Shown: positions 29,586 to 39,460 of the stretch, one piece after another
Numbering within the stretch: the first letter of the stretch is position 1
How the letters are laid out: every line of letters begins with the position of its first letter
Source: Sporopachydermia quercuum
Taxonomy: Eukaryota; Ascomycota; Sporopachydermiomycetes; Sporopachydermiales; Sporopachydermiaceae
Direction of reading: 5' to 3'
DNA: 64,000 nt
Assembly (NCBI GenBank): GCA_001599295.1
Contig: BCGN01000001.1
Span: forward strand, 806,001 to 870,000
The notes under the pieces: generated by a model
Told to the model about the DNA's origin: nothing
Seen by the model: only the letters and a program-made list of their open reading frames with translations
Databases searched by the model: none
Translations under genes and position numbers: made by a program

Positions 29586-29736
29586 TCTTATAATTTAATC
29601 TATTGGAAACTGATTTTCCTTTCTATGTACATAATGTGAAAAAATAGTTATTTATACTAGACATGGACGTAAACGAGTATTTGTGCAACACATTCTTGTC
29701 TTCTAACTAAAGTCCTGATATACGATAGATCTTGCG

Positions 29737-30870
29737 TCAATTTCGTGCTTTTCTTCTGTCTGATAGGAGCTTCAAGATCTCGTAATAAAGAAGTCCAGCA
29801 ACTGTGCCACCAATGTGGCCAGCATAGTCCAAACGACCCCATTTGAAAAATAATCCAGCAAAATTAAATGCAGTGGCTACACCTAAAGCAGAGATTGCTC
29901 CACCAGGAATTGGTAGGAAGAACAAAGATACAGGTTGAGTAGGATACAACATTGTGAAGAAAGCAAAAAGACCGAAAGCAGCATTTGATGCTCCGAGACT
30001 TCCTGGTGACTGAGCAACAGCTAGTTTAGCTGCAAACTTTCCTTGACGAAGTGCTGACAAGTATGGGTATAAAACAGACGTCAATGATCCAATCAAAGCA
30101 GAATTAAGATATATAGATGTTGTCATACCTGGGCCAACCGTGTAGACAACAGCATTAGCAAGATACCAAATTGACATCATATTCATGGCCAAATGGAAAA
30201 ACTCATAGTGAGAAAAACTGGATAAAAGCATACTCCATTTACTGAAGTTGATATCTCCTGGATTCATTACGAAATATTTCGTTAAAGTAGAAATTCCTCT
30301 GCCCAAAGTGAAACAACCGAAAACTGCTAAATTGAGACCTATTAATGTGTAAACAAGTTCTTTGCGATGTCTTCTGAAGTATGATAATGGAGGATATTTG
30401 AACAAGGTTGGCACCAGGAAAAAAATCAATGGGAACATAATAAGAGTGAATAATAACGCTGTTTTGACTGTCGGTGGTAGCCCGTTATTGTTCATAGAGC
30501 CAGATGACCATCTTCCAATAGATCTATGTGTAGCATTTAGAATTGTTGAGATAGAGAATGCACGTTTTGAAAATGAGACATTTTTCAATGTTTGTTTGGA
30601 AGCTACCTTAATTATGATATCTGTAGCCATTCTTGATTGTTTCAATGGTCTCAATGACAATAGAAATGTGCTAGATTGAAGTAAAGATGGTTGCTTCTTT
30701 GTTGTTATATGACCAGTTCTAGTGAAAAAGGACAATCTAGTTGATTGCACTGGTTTGAATAACTTAGGTGAAAACCTAGGAAGAAATCCCCCATGATTGA
30801 ATGATTTCATAGTCGGGATATTTCCGGAGAAGAAACACTTCCCTAAGGAAGAAGTAAATTTACTTGCCAT
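29737..30870 (-). CDS. PCP1: mitochondrial rhomboid protease Pcp1/Rbd1
   Basis: This is a 377-residue rhomboid serine protease of the mitochondrial inner membrane. In yeast it cleaves Mgm1 (fusion GTPase) and Ccp1. The first about 110 residues are basic, Ser-rich and lack acidic clusters, fitting a presequence. Membrane spans start near 138. The catalytic serine is S295 in GSLGASNAAFG and the histidine is H352 in DYAGHIGG, forming the rhomboid Ser-His dyad. HLAMNMMSIWYL is the conserved His-Asn motif of an earlier span. Length is close to S. cerevisiae Pcp1 (346). The GASN form in place of the commoner GASG is noted; the residue after the catalytic serine varies in the family. Confidence 0.94.
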   Translation of the reverse strand: MASKFTSSLGKCFFSGNIPTMKSFNHGGFLPRFSPKLFKPVQSTRLSFFTRTGHITTKKQPSLLQSSTFLLSLRPLKQSRMATDIIIKVASKQTLKNVSFSKRAFSISTILNATHRSIGRWSSGSMNNNGLPPTVKTALLFTLIMFPLIFFLVPTLFKYPPLSYFRRHRKELVYTLIGLNLAVFGCFTLGRGISTLTKYFVMNPGDINFSKWSMLLSSFSHYEFFHLAMNMMSIWYLANAVVYTVGPGMTTSIYLNSALIGSLTSVLYPYLSALRQGKFAAKLAVAQSPGSLGASNAAFGLFAFFTMLYPTQPVSLFFLPIPGGAISALGVATAFNFAGLFFKWGRLDYAGHIGGTVAGLLYYEILKLLSDRRKARN

Positions 30871-31554
30871 TACTGATGACGTCCTTGTTTATGATCTGAT
30901 TGGAGATGATATCAAATCTCGATCAACGTGATAATCTGATGGTTAATCATGAAATATGACAGGCAAACTAAGTCATACACCAGTTGAATAGTCAATGATC
31001 TGCTTGTAATAGCTGCTAAGGTACAGTAACTGATTGAAATCAATTACAATAAAACGAGTCTCGGAAGCGATGTCTACTTTTGCCACTTGGACCTCTTGTT
31101 CCAGCAACTTTTTGAATATATATGTATTTATACACATTTACGGCAGTGGCAATACTATTGATAATCTATTTTCAGTAAAGAATCTATTAGCCTTTCATTA
31201 TCAATTTCTAGTAGCATATGTCTTTGAGAGAGAAATAGCTGATGATATAATCTAAAATATGGGCCTATGACAGAGACGGGAATTCCTGAGATGTAATGAG
31301 GGTGAGAAACGTTACTGAAAGTATTATCTGTTATAGGACTAAATTCTGACTTGTATGGGAGTTGTGTAGCGTGCTGAGCTGAACTGTTTACTATTATTAT
31401 TATTATTATTTACTCTTGCAGTATATAATAATTTTGAATTACCCTATATTAACCCTATACATACTAGACTATCCGCACTAAATTGTCGAACTAAATGAAA
31501 GAAAAAGAGAATATGGTAATATGAGATGAAAAGGTACACAAAAGCACATTCTGC
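30871..31554. other. intergenic PCP1/MRD1
   Basis: This region contains a TAT/ATT triplet microsatellite at about 31392-31411 and AT-rich sequence. A frame at 31034-31255 is probably chance. No gene was seen. Confidence 0.5.
31392..31411. repeat. TAT triplet microsatellite
   Basis: About six to seven TAT/ATT triplets lie in noncoding sequence downstream of MRD1. Confidence 0.8.
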
Positions 31555-34176
31555 CTAAAAGCCTTCTAAACCATTGTTCTCATCACCATCCACATCAATT
31601 CTACGTTTACCATTAAGTCTCATTGCTGATATTTCCCGTTTACGCGTTTGATCTTTAACCTTCTTAGTCATTTTCTCAATTTCTTCTTCAGCATTAGTGA
31701 CATCTTGGTCAGCATATTGCATAATAAGTCTTCGACCTAACAAATGTGTACCAGTTAAAGATTTCATTGCATTCTCAGCATCCTTAGGAGTAACAAATTC
31801 AACAAATGCAAAACCACGAGCCGTCTTGTCGAATTTCTTGGGAACTCTAGCTGACTTAAGAGAACCAAATGTACCAAATAGTTGAACAATGTCTTTCCTT
31901 GTAGCCTCAAATGGTAAATTCTTAACAACAATCTTGGTCTTAGGTTTCTTATTGGAATTAGTATCATTAGAAGATCCATTGCCTTCACCCCTATGAGAAA
32001 TCTTGATCTGTAATTGATGTCCATCTAAAACATAACCGTCCATAGCTTTCATCGCGACAAATGCTTGTTGTTTAGTCTTAAACTCAACAAAACCAAATCC
32101 CATACTTAGTACATTTCCTTCCTTCTTAGGATTAGCTTTTGTCTTGATGCTAGTAATGACAAAACCATCCAAAGTTTTGAAAAGATCTGTGAGTTCTTTG
32201 TTGGTAGTCTTGAAATTCAAGTTCTTGACAAACAAAGATGTAGTTGTTCCAGTCTCCTCGGGTGTGTCTTCTTTCTCATTTTCCCTTCCACTCTCCAGTA
32301 GATCTTCTGCATTGGCCTTGACCACTTTGACATCCTCTTTCTTACCATCTTTACTAGTAAATCCGTCATCTGATGATGCCTCTTTGCTGAACAGATCTGC
32401 AGGGCCTTTTTCTAAGTAAAGAATAGACGTTTTAAATCTTCTATAAGCTAGTTTTGAAAACGCTGCTCTGGCTTCTGGTAAATTTGCGAATTCAACAATA
32501 GCTATGGTACCAGCCGGTGGCATCAATAATCTCTTGATTGTTCCATATTGAACAAACAACTCACCAAGCTCTTCAACAGTGGTTCCATATGGGAAATTCT
32601 TCACGAGGATGATATTATCACTTCTTTCCTTCTTTGAGAAACTATCAAGATCAACGCCTTTCTCTTCGAAATATGATCTGACATCATTGATAACTGATGC
32701 CTCTGATAATGCTTGTTGAACAGCAGAGTTAGCTGATTGAGCATCTAATAAATCTGATTTTTTCACTCCCATTTTAGCAGCAACGGATTCCATAACAGCA
32801 TCCTGATTCATATAAAGAGAGTTCCAGCTGAACTGCTGTTTTGAAGCTTGGAACTTTCGTTTTAACTCTATTTGTCTTTTGAGGGGTAAATTCTTTAAGT
32901 CGAAATCACTAAGCTTTTTCATTTCACTTCGTTTTTTATCACCAGGAAGGATATGCAATAATCTCCCTTGAAAAATCTGTTTATCTAAGCTTAAAAACGC
33001 TTGACATGCGTCATCATGATCTTTGAAAAGTGCATAAACAAATCCCTTCGGCTTGTTCTTTTTTGGATCAACAGGCATATGAACCTCTTCTAACTCACCG
33101 TATTTTGATAATAGGCCTCTGAAATCATTTTCAGTGGCATGATAATCGATATTTCGTATGAAAAGACGTCCCGTTTCACTAATTTTCTTCAGAGCTTTGT
33201 CCTGTTCTGTTTCTTGTGGAATGAATTCTTCTTCATCTTGTTCCCTATCACTACTATTTACCCGTCTTATGGTTTTCCCTGATACCGCACTTTCATTAGC
33301 TTCCCTCGTATCATCCTCACTATTTTCGTCTCCTTCAGTATTGGTTCCATCTTCTTTTATGAGTTTCCGTCTCAGTTTAAGCCATTCAAAATCAGATACT
33401 GACTCATCAACTTTGTTCCCCGTTCCCTCTGCACTATCATCCTGTTGTTCCTTTTCAGGAATGTCACTCAATTTTATGAATTCTTCTTTGTTATGATCAC
33501 TATCATCATCTGCTTCATCCTTGTTTTCAACACCTTTACCAGGAACGAAACTCGAGTATTCATCATCACTGTCAGCGTCTGGCAATTTAAGCATATCATC
33601 ATCATCATCATCATCATTATCATTATCATTTTCAATTTCTGTCTGAAAAGTATTACTGGTTTCAACGCCAGCATAAACATCAATACCTTCGTCGTTGGCC
33701 CACGTTTTCATATTTGCTCTTGGTTGCATTATGTTCAAGAACTCCTTCAGCTTCTCATCTTTTGGTTCATTCTCCTGCGTGTCATTGCTTTTCTTATTTT
33801 TCTTCACTTTTTTACTTTTCAGTTTTTCTTCCATTCGTTGTAATTTTTCTTCTGTGGCAATCTCAGCTTCACGTAGCCTCTTCTTCCTTTCTGACCACGG
33901 CACAGGAACGCTGCTACTAGCAAAGGATTTTGCTAATTCCACTTCTATCCTGGCTGTATCAATGAAACTTTTATTGAAGAATTTGCAAGCACTTTTAGCA
34001 TCATCTTCTGATCTAAATCCTAAGAATGCAAACCTTCTAGATACACCTTCTTTGTTTGTTTTCAATTGTACATCTGTAATTTTCCTCTCATCATATCCGT
34101 TCTTCTGAAAATGCTCTTTGAGCTTTTCCTCCGTAAGATATATGGGAATGTTCTTTACAATGATCCGTGAAGACAT
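31555..34176 (-). CDS. MRD1: ribosome biogenesis RNA-binding protein Mrd1 (five RRMs)
   Basis: This is an 873-residue nucleolar protein of the 90S pre-ribosome, needed for 35S pre-rRNA cleavage and 18S rRNA production. It contacts U3 and pre-18S regions. Five RRMs are visible: the first at the N-terminus (RIIVKNIPIYLTEEKLKEHF), the second near residue 335 (GRLFIRNIDYHATENDF), the third near 525 (IILVKNFPYGTTVEEL). The fourth is near 660 (TSLFVKNLNFKTTNKEL) and the fifth near 760 (IVVKNLPFEATRKDIVQLF). Acidic low-complexity sequence with a seven-Asp run lies between the first and second. The start is placed at 34176 (MSSRIIVKN), matching yeast Mrd1, rather than at the frame start 24 nt upstream. 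S. cerevisiae Mrd1 is 887 residues. Confidence 0.95.
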   Translation of the reverse strand: MSSRIIVKNIPIYLTEEKLKEHFQKNGYDERKITDVQLKTNKEGVSRRFAFLGFRSEDDAKSACKFFNKSFIDTARIEVELAKSFASSSVPVPWSERKKRLREAEIATEEKLQRMEEKLKSKKVKKNKKSNDTQENEPKDEKLKEFLNIMQPRANMKTWANDEGIDVYAGVETSNTFQTEIENDNDNDDDDDDDMLKLPDADSDDEYSSFVPGKGVENKDEADDDSDHNKEEFIKLSDIPEKEQQDDSAEGTGNKVDESVSDFEWLKLRRKLIKEDGTNTEGDENSEDDTREANESAVSGKTIRRVNSSDREQDEEEFIPQETEQDKALKKISETGRLFIRNIDYHATENDFRGLLSKYGELEEVHMPVDPKKNKPKGFVYALFKDHDDACQAFLSLDKQIFQGRLLHILPGDKKRSEMKKLSDFDLKNLPLKRQIELKRKFQASKQQFSWNSLYMNQDAVMESVAAKMGVKKSDLLDAQSANSAVQQALSEASVINDVRSYFEEKGVDLDSFSKKERSDNIILVKNFPYGTTVEELGELFVQYGTIKRLLMPPAGTIAIVEFANLPEARAAFSKLAYRRFKTSILYLEKGPADLFSKEASSDDGFTSKDGKKEDVKVVKANAEDLLESGRENEKEDTPEETGTTTSLFVKNLNFKTTNKELTDLFKTLDGFVITSIKTKANPKKEGNVLSMGFGFVEFKTKQQAFVAMKAMDGYVLDGHQLQIKISHRGEGNGSSNDTNSNKKPKTKIVVKNLPFEATRKDIVQLFGTFGSLKSARVPKKFDKTARGFAFVEFVTPKDAENAMKSLTGTHLLGRRLIMQYADQDVTNAEEEIEKMTKKVKDQTRKREISAMRLNGKRRIDVDGDENNGLEGF
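33594..33632 (-). repeat. ATC triplet tract encoding Asp run in MRD1
   Basis: Perfect then imperfect ATC/ATT triplets (plus strand) encode an Asp/Asn-rich acidic run in the linker after the first RRM of MRD1. This is a likely length-variable coding microsatellite. Confidence 0.7.
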
Positions 34177-34721
34177 TTTTTTCTCAGTATTGCTGATCAC
34201 ACTGTTGGTTAGTTGAGCAGATCACATATATAATACAACCAATGCTGAAATGTATAACTGTCGTGATGATACTTTCTTAGCTGCTAATGTATAACTATTA
34301 ATCTTTGATCACTAACAGAAATCTTTCCCTTCTTAATAATTAAAATTTTTTCTATACTATGATGATGTCTCATAACAGGGTAATTAAATGATTATTGATA
34401 ATCTGTCCCATTATAGGGCAAAATGTGTGCTCTTATCAATCATTATCACAAATTCCTTTTCAGGTAATACTACCGGAACAAAATGATAATCAATTTGTGT
34501 AAGAATTGAAAGGGTGATTGATTATTTTAGAAGAAGAACGTTTTCCCACTCGTTGTTGCATTCTTTTTACTATGTTACTATAGGCAGTTAGTTGTATTAC
34601 AACAGACTATTTCAAGACGTATGTGCTATATATTGTACTCGTTAGTTAGAACAACGGTGTAGAATATCTCTATGATAATCACATTTCGTAGGGGTTTTCA
34701 GGATTTTCTTCTAATCAAATC
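34177..34721. promoter_or_regulatory. divergent promoter region MRD1 / acyltransferase
   Basis: AAAATTTT at 34342-34349, inside a longer A/T run and about 165 bp upstream of MRD1, resembles the RRPE element common in ribosome-biogenesis promoters. No clear PAC box was seen. The match is weak because the region is AT-rich. Confidence 0.35.
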
Positions 34722-36098
34722 ATGGAATGGCAATCAATCTGGGTAAGCATATTCTATCCTTATCCTGGATCAATACCCTATGTTTATCAACTAAAGGCAT
34801 ACATTGCATTGTTGGTTTTGCTGCTGGTGCTTGTTGTTTACCATTTTGTTTATCTGATAGTATATGGACTTTCAATTCTGGAGATTTCAATGGTTGGCAG
34901 ATGGGAATCTTTCAACGTGAAGTACTGGGTCGAAGAACAGTTCTGGAGATTGGGAGTATTATTGATGTCAAGAAACGATGTATCTATTACTGTAACTGGT
35001 GATGAAATTCAGGGAAACTCTGCTGTTCTACTGGCCAACCATTCGTCACTAATTGACTACTTTGTGATCTATTATGTGAAGAATTTGAGACAGCAAGCGT
35101 TGAATGATAGAACTATACAATTATCATTTTTCACATGGGCAGATATATGGAGAATACCAACAGTTAAGACGTTATATCATATCATTAGATGCAATGAAAA
35201 TTGGAACCTTTCAGAGGATGATTCTGGGAGTATTTTGCTGAGAGAAATGCTAACAATACCTAACAATGAAGCAAGAGGTCCAAAATTTGTCAATTGTAAT
35301 CATACCTTCCTTTTTTCAATGACAATAGTAGCAGTGTAACCGTGGGAGTAGACACGGACTATCTGATGATGATTGACAACTGATACTAATAGTAAATTAG
35401 GGATTGCTGTATACCCAGAGGTCAATATATGGACTGAAAGGAACTTTCATGAGGTAATTTGAAACCCTTAGTTTTATTTTAATGACATGACTCTAAATCA
35501 TTAACGTTTAACTCAAAAGCAACAATATTTTTGTCAGCAAAGATACCTACCAACATTTAACAAGCTACTATACCCAAGATTCTTATCATTGAATACCATT
35601 GTAAATGCGTTAGAAATTCAAAAACAACAGGAGTCAGTAGCTCTGAACAAATCATATATGAGAAACAAGTACGAGAGTCATAGACGTTTCTGGCACAGGA
35701 AATCAATTTCTGCAAATGATAATGTTCAAAATCATCCGAGTAATGAGGTTAAAGATACTCAAAAAGCAAAATTCTATCTCATTGGTATAACTTACACTGG
35801 TACTTATATAAGGAATTCAACACTCACAGAAGGGATAACAGGACTTGTTGATGATACCCCATTCACATCACCTTCTATTTTCGAAATCTTATGTTTAAGA
35901 GCAAAAGCAGACAAAGGTAGTTTACAATTAGGGAACATACAAATCAATGTTCATATTACTGATAAAACAGATGATGTAGATGAAGAAATATTTGCTCTTG
36001 GTAGAAAGATCAAACGGAGCGAATCAAGAAGGAAAAGAAGGGTAGAAAGGTGGCTAGAAAGAAACTGGCAAGAACATGACAGAATGTTGAGTAAATAA
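34722..36098 (+). CDS. PSI1: lysophospholipid acyltransferase of the Psi1/Cst26 type, three exons
   Basis: This is a membrane acyltransferase of the PlsC family, close to S. cerevisiae Psi1/Cst26 (YBR042C) and YDR018C, which remodel glycerophospholipids such as phosphatidylinositol. The exons are 34722-35295, 35401-35453 and 35538-36098. They total 395 residues, close to the 397 of Cst26. An N-terminal membrane span lies at about 25-50. Motif I is NHSSLIDYF (N106, H107, D112). Splicing joins a phase-1 T to GG to make Trp and restores the acceptor motif WIAVYPEVNIWTERNFHE. Exon 2 is only 53 nt. Exon 3 starts QRYLPTFNKLLYPRF. Intron 1 (105 nt, 5' GTAATC, branch ACTAAT) and intron 2 (84 nt, branch near TTTAAC) are GT-AG. 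The very basic C-terminus (RRKRRVERW) is unusual. Confidence 0.87.
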
Positions 36099-36321
36099 TT
36101 AGCAATAGTCTTATCATTCTAACTGCTGTCATGAGAAAACAAGATTTCATATATTCGGGACAAATGTTATTCAAACACATTCATAAGAACGTACATATGA
36201 GATGGGCATTCAAAAATCGAGTTGATAGTAACAGTAATGAGCTCAAGGAGCTGGGTTTATTATAAGTTAATTAAGATGTATCACTGAAAAAAGAGGAACC
36301 TTAAATGCTTTCCGACACCCA

Positions 36322-37581
36322 CTACAGTTCAGTCTTTGCCAATTTTTCAGCCAAATTATCCACCGATTTATCCTCTTCTCGTGCAACATTGGCATCTTCT
36401 GCATATGTATCATCCTTGACTAAAGCTTCTCTTTCTTCGTCAGTTAATTCTTCCTCAGAAGATTCTTCTTCCTCTTCCTCTTCCTCTTCACTATCTTCAT
36501 CCTCCATATCATCTAATTCATCTAGTTCACCTTCAAACACTTCTTTCAACTCGTCAATCAACTCATCATCCTCAGGAATTTTATTGCCATTAATCTCAAT
36601 AGATTCTACGGAAGGCAATAAACCGTTCTTCAAAACAGTAATCAGAACAGTCAATCCTTTCTTATCAATTTCATTGTATGTGAGTTTTAAGTTCTTGAGA
36701 TTAGGAAACTTCAATTCTGAGTCAGCAATCTTACTGAATAACTTGAAAGAGCCTTTGGGCCCTAAAAGACAATCACCAATTGCTAATTCTTCTAAGGATT
36801 CATTGAACGAGCCCAAAATTTTAGACAAAGCTTTGGCTCCTTTGATAGTAAATGTGTTATCTTCTAGATTCAAGACCTTCAAATTTTCACAAGTAGATAA
36901 TCCTTTGAGCATAAGAGTTTCAATACCTTCTTGCCGGATACCATTCTGAAACAAAAATAGCTTTTCTAATTGCTTATGAACTTTCAAATAATTAGCCCAA
37001 CTATCCATTGATCCATTTTCTAATCTATTTCGACCGCATACTACAGTCAATAAAGGTCGACTTGTTTCTAAGTTCTCATTCTTCTTCTCTTCTGCCAATT
37101 TAACTAAACTTTCACCTATCCTAGCACCTGCAAAAGGACCAAATCCATTATTGGACATGATCAGATGTTGTAAAGGGGCATGCCTAGAGAGGAAATCTTC
37201 TAATGGATCAATAGCCATAAGACCAAAGGCATTGTCTGATAAATCAACAGTATGAAGATTGGAACATTTTATTAGGCCAGCAAAGATTAAGGAAAGACTT
37301 TCAGGGATTTCGTCTTTTAATCTACCAGTGAACAAATCAGCGAAATTAACAACTTCAAGGGACGGTAATTCTGCCAAAACTTTCCCTAAATACTTTGAAG
37401 CCGGAATACCAATAGTGTTCCCCGATAAGTCTAATAATTGAACGGTTGATTTCAATGATTCAGATATCAGTGGTTCTAAATGTTTAGCAATGTCTTCTTC
37501 ACTATCGAGTTTAAGAGATTCTCCTTGCAATGAAAACTTGACAAGAGAATCGTCTTCGTAAAGGTAGCTAAATGCAGACAT
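36322..37581 (-). CDS. RNA1: Ran GTPase-activating protein (RanGAP)
   Basis: This is a 419-residue cytosolic RanGAP that makes Ran (Gsp1) hydrolyse GTP, setting the RanGTP gradient for nuclear transport. Leucine-rich repeats fill residues about 40-345 with LDLSGNTIG, VDLSDNAFG, LIMSNNGFG, LNLEDNTF and LKLTYNEID. The catalytic arginine is R87 in FADLFTGRLKDEIPE, matching the fungal RanGAP arginine finger. The C-terminal tail is strongly acidic (EDSEEEEEEEEESSEEE), as in Rna1. The start is the ATG at 37581 (MSAFSYLYEDDS), since the frame upstream begins with TTG. A TCACGTGA site at 38001-38008 lies 420 bp upstream. Confidence 0.95.
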   Translation of the reverse strand: MSAFSYLYEDDSLVKFSLQGESLKLDSEEDIAKHLEPLISESLKSTVQLLDLSGNTIGIPASKYLGKVLAELPSLEVVNFADLFTGRLKDEIPESLSLIFAGLIKCSNLHTVDLSDNAFGLMAIDPLEDFLSRHAPLQHLIMSNNGFGPFAGARIGESLVKLAEEKKNENLETSRPLLTVVCGRNRLENGSMDSWANYLKVHKQLEKLFLFQNGIRQEGIETLMLKGLSTCENLKVLNLEDNTFTIKGAKALSKILGSFNESLEELAIGDCLLGPKGSFKLFSKIADSELKFPNLKNLKLTYNEIDKKGLTVLITVLKNGLLPSVESIEINGNKIPEDDELIDELKEVFEGELDELDDMEDEDSEEEEEEEEESSEEELTDEEREALVKDDTYAEDANVAREEDKSVDNLAEKLAKTEL

Positions 37582-39460
37582 TTTGAATCCTGACTGCAAA
37601 TTGTTGAATAACTACCGAAATTATTATTCTATCGTGATTTTCCGGTTGGATACGATCAATAAGTACAAGGATACATACAATTACCGCAAACAAGGTACAA
37701 TGTATGCACAGTAGTATCAAAATCTGAAAAATATCTACTCTATGCTGAAGCGAAAGCCTGTTGATTACTATATTACTTGAATGCACCAATACCGCCAGGG
37801 GTAAAACATGAATTTTCTACATAAAACCTTTAACAGTTTAAACAATAAGAGAAAAACTTGACAGACGAGGAAGAAAGCAAATAAACACATGAAAAAAAAA
37901 CCTACTATAAATAGTGATTACATCATAATTTATTGGATGATAAGCAATAAAAGATTATACAAGCATTTATTAGTATTTCAGGGAAATGAGATATTAAATA
38001 TCACGTGAACTGTCTCGAGATTTAGAAGGAGCGATAATTTCGATTGAAGGTAGACGACGATATTGAGCTTGATTTTAGATTATTTAGGTGTAGACAGGTA
38101 CAGAAAATTGGGAACAAATTTATAATGTACTGGTCAATACTATCTAGTGATCTTAGATGTGATTTCAAATGTCCTTAATCACATCTAGAACTTAACGACT
38201 ATGCACCCATTTGCAAGTTTATCATAGTCCGAATTTATGAATCTGCAATGTAAATTGATTTGGGAGACTTGGGAGACTTTCTGGGATGAATATTATAGCA
38301 ATTGACTAGTGATTGACCCATTAACCAGGTTCTGACACCATTTAGCTAGTTGATAGTCCGCTTAGATAAAGAGAAATTCAACGTCTGAATTCAGATAAGT
38401 GGCAAGTCAGGGAAGTTTTCAACAGCCAAATCATCATATTCAATTGATATTGATATTGAGATTGCTTCTTATTGTTTCAATGATCTGATGGCCACATTGA
38501 TCTAATTCATACAACTAACAAACAATAATAAAATATCCCAAATATTTCGGTGTGACGTATTGGTACTCTTTTGAACGAAATACGAGATGGAATATTAGGA
38601 GTTGAAGAGAACTGTGAGGCTAAGTTGGTTTGCAACGACCAGGTTATGTGCATTAGTGGAACTGAACGCGATTAAGGGGCAGCTAACACAATTGAAGTTA
38701 GCAGTTTTTAATCAAGATGTCCAGCGAGGTTATATAGCGACCCTCTGGAGTCAAAAAGGTAATTTTTGTCTGCAAATCTTATGTAAAACCAACCAGAAAA
38801 GTTCACTCGTAGCACCCCCAGCTGTTGAATAAAGTCCAAGAACCTGAAAAATGTAAACTTAAAATATAAACCTTATATGCTGAATATTCAAGGGAGATAT
38901 TTAAGACCGTAAACTCAATTGTTCCAATATTTATTTGGAAAACTAAAATTCCAATTTAAATTGGACCAAATATTTAATACGCAGCTACATTTATAGAAAA
39001 GCATCTTTATACCTACCACCGATGATCACTATCTAATTCTTTCCATCCTACACTATTTTAACCGTTTTTATAGTTCACCAAATTTCATACCTGATAACTT
39101 TATTGATACCCAAACAAACTTTATCCCTGTTTGAGCCTTTATTACCTCATCGATTTATCTTAATCAACACGTTATATTTCTGCTATATTTCTGCTACATT
39201 TCCTTCAACTATTGCATAAAATTAACCCTATAAGACTGATATTCAATATCATAATAACAAATACTATTGAATAACCAATACAAGTTCAGCTCAGCAACTG
39301 GGGACAAACCTGATAGGAGCCGATCCCAGCAATTCAACATATCGTCCATCATTTATTGGTCCGCCCTGTTCACTTAGAGGACAGATGCTCAATCGTACAG
39401 TCAACTGATCTGGCTGTCTGATCAACTTTTATAAATAAGTTTGACAATCTTTATTGAATT
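37582..39460. other. 1.9-kb divergent intergenic region RNA1 / PLD
   Basis: This is AT-rich sequence holding the TCACGTGA site noted under RNA1. A 76-codon frame at 38602-38832 shows no family features. No RNA gene was recognised. Confidence 0.5.

Noticed and set aside
33445-34108. Long antisense frames inside MRD1
   Set aside because: They mirror the Lys/Glu/Asp-rich composition of MRD1 as Phe/Ser/Leu-rich shadows and show no domain.
38602-38832. 76-codon frame between RNA1 and PLD
   Set aside because: Isolated, no family resemblance, start not clearly ATG-supported by context, and of the length expected by chance.
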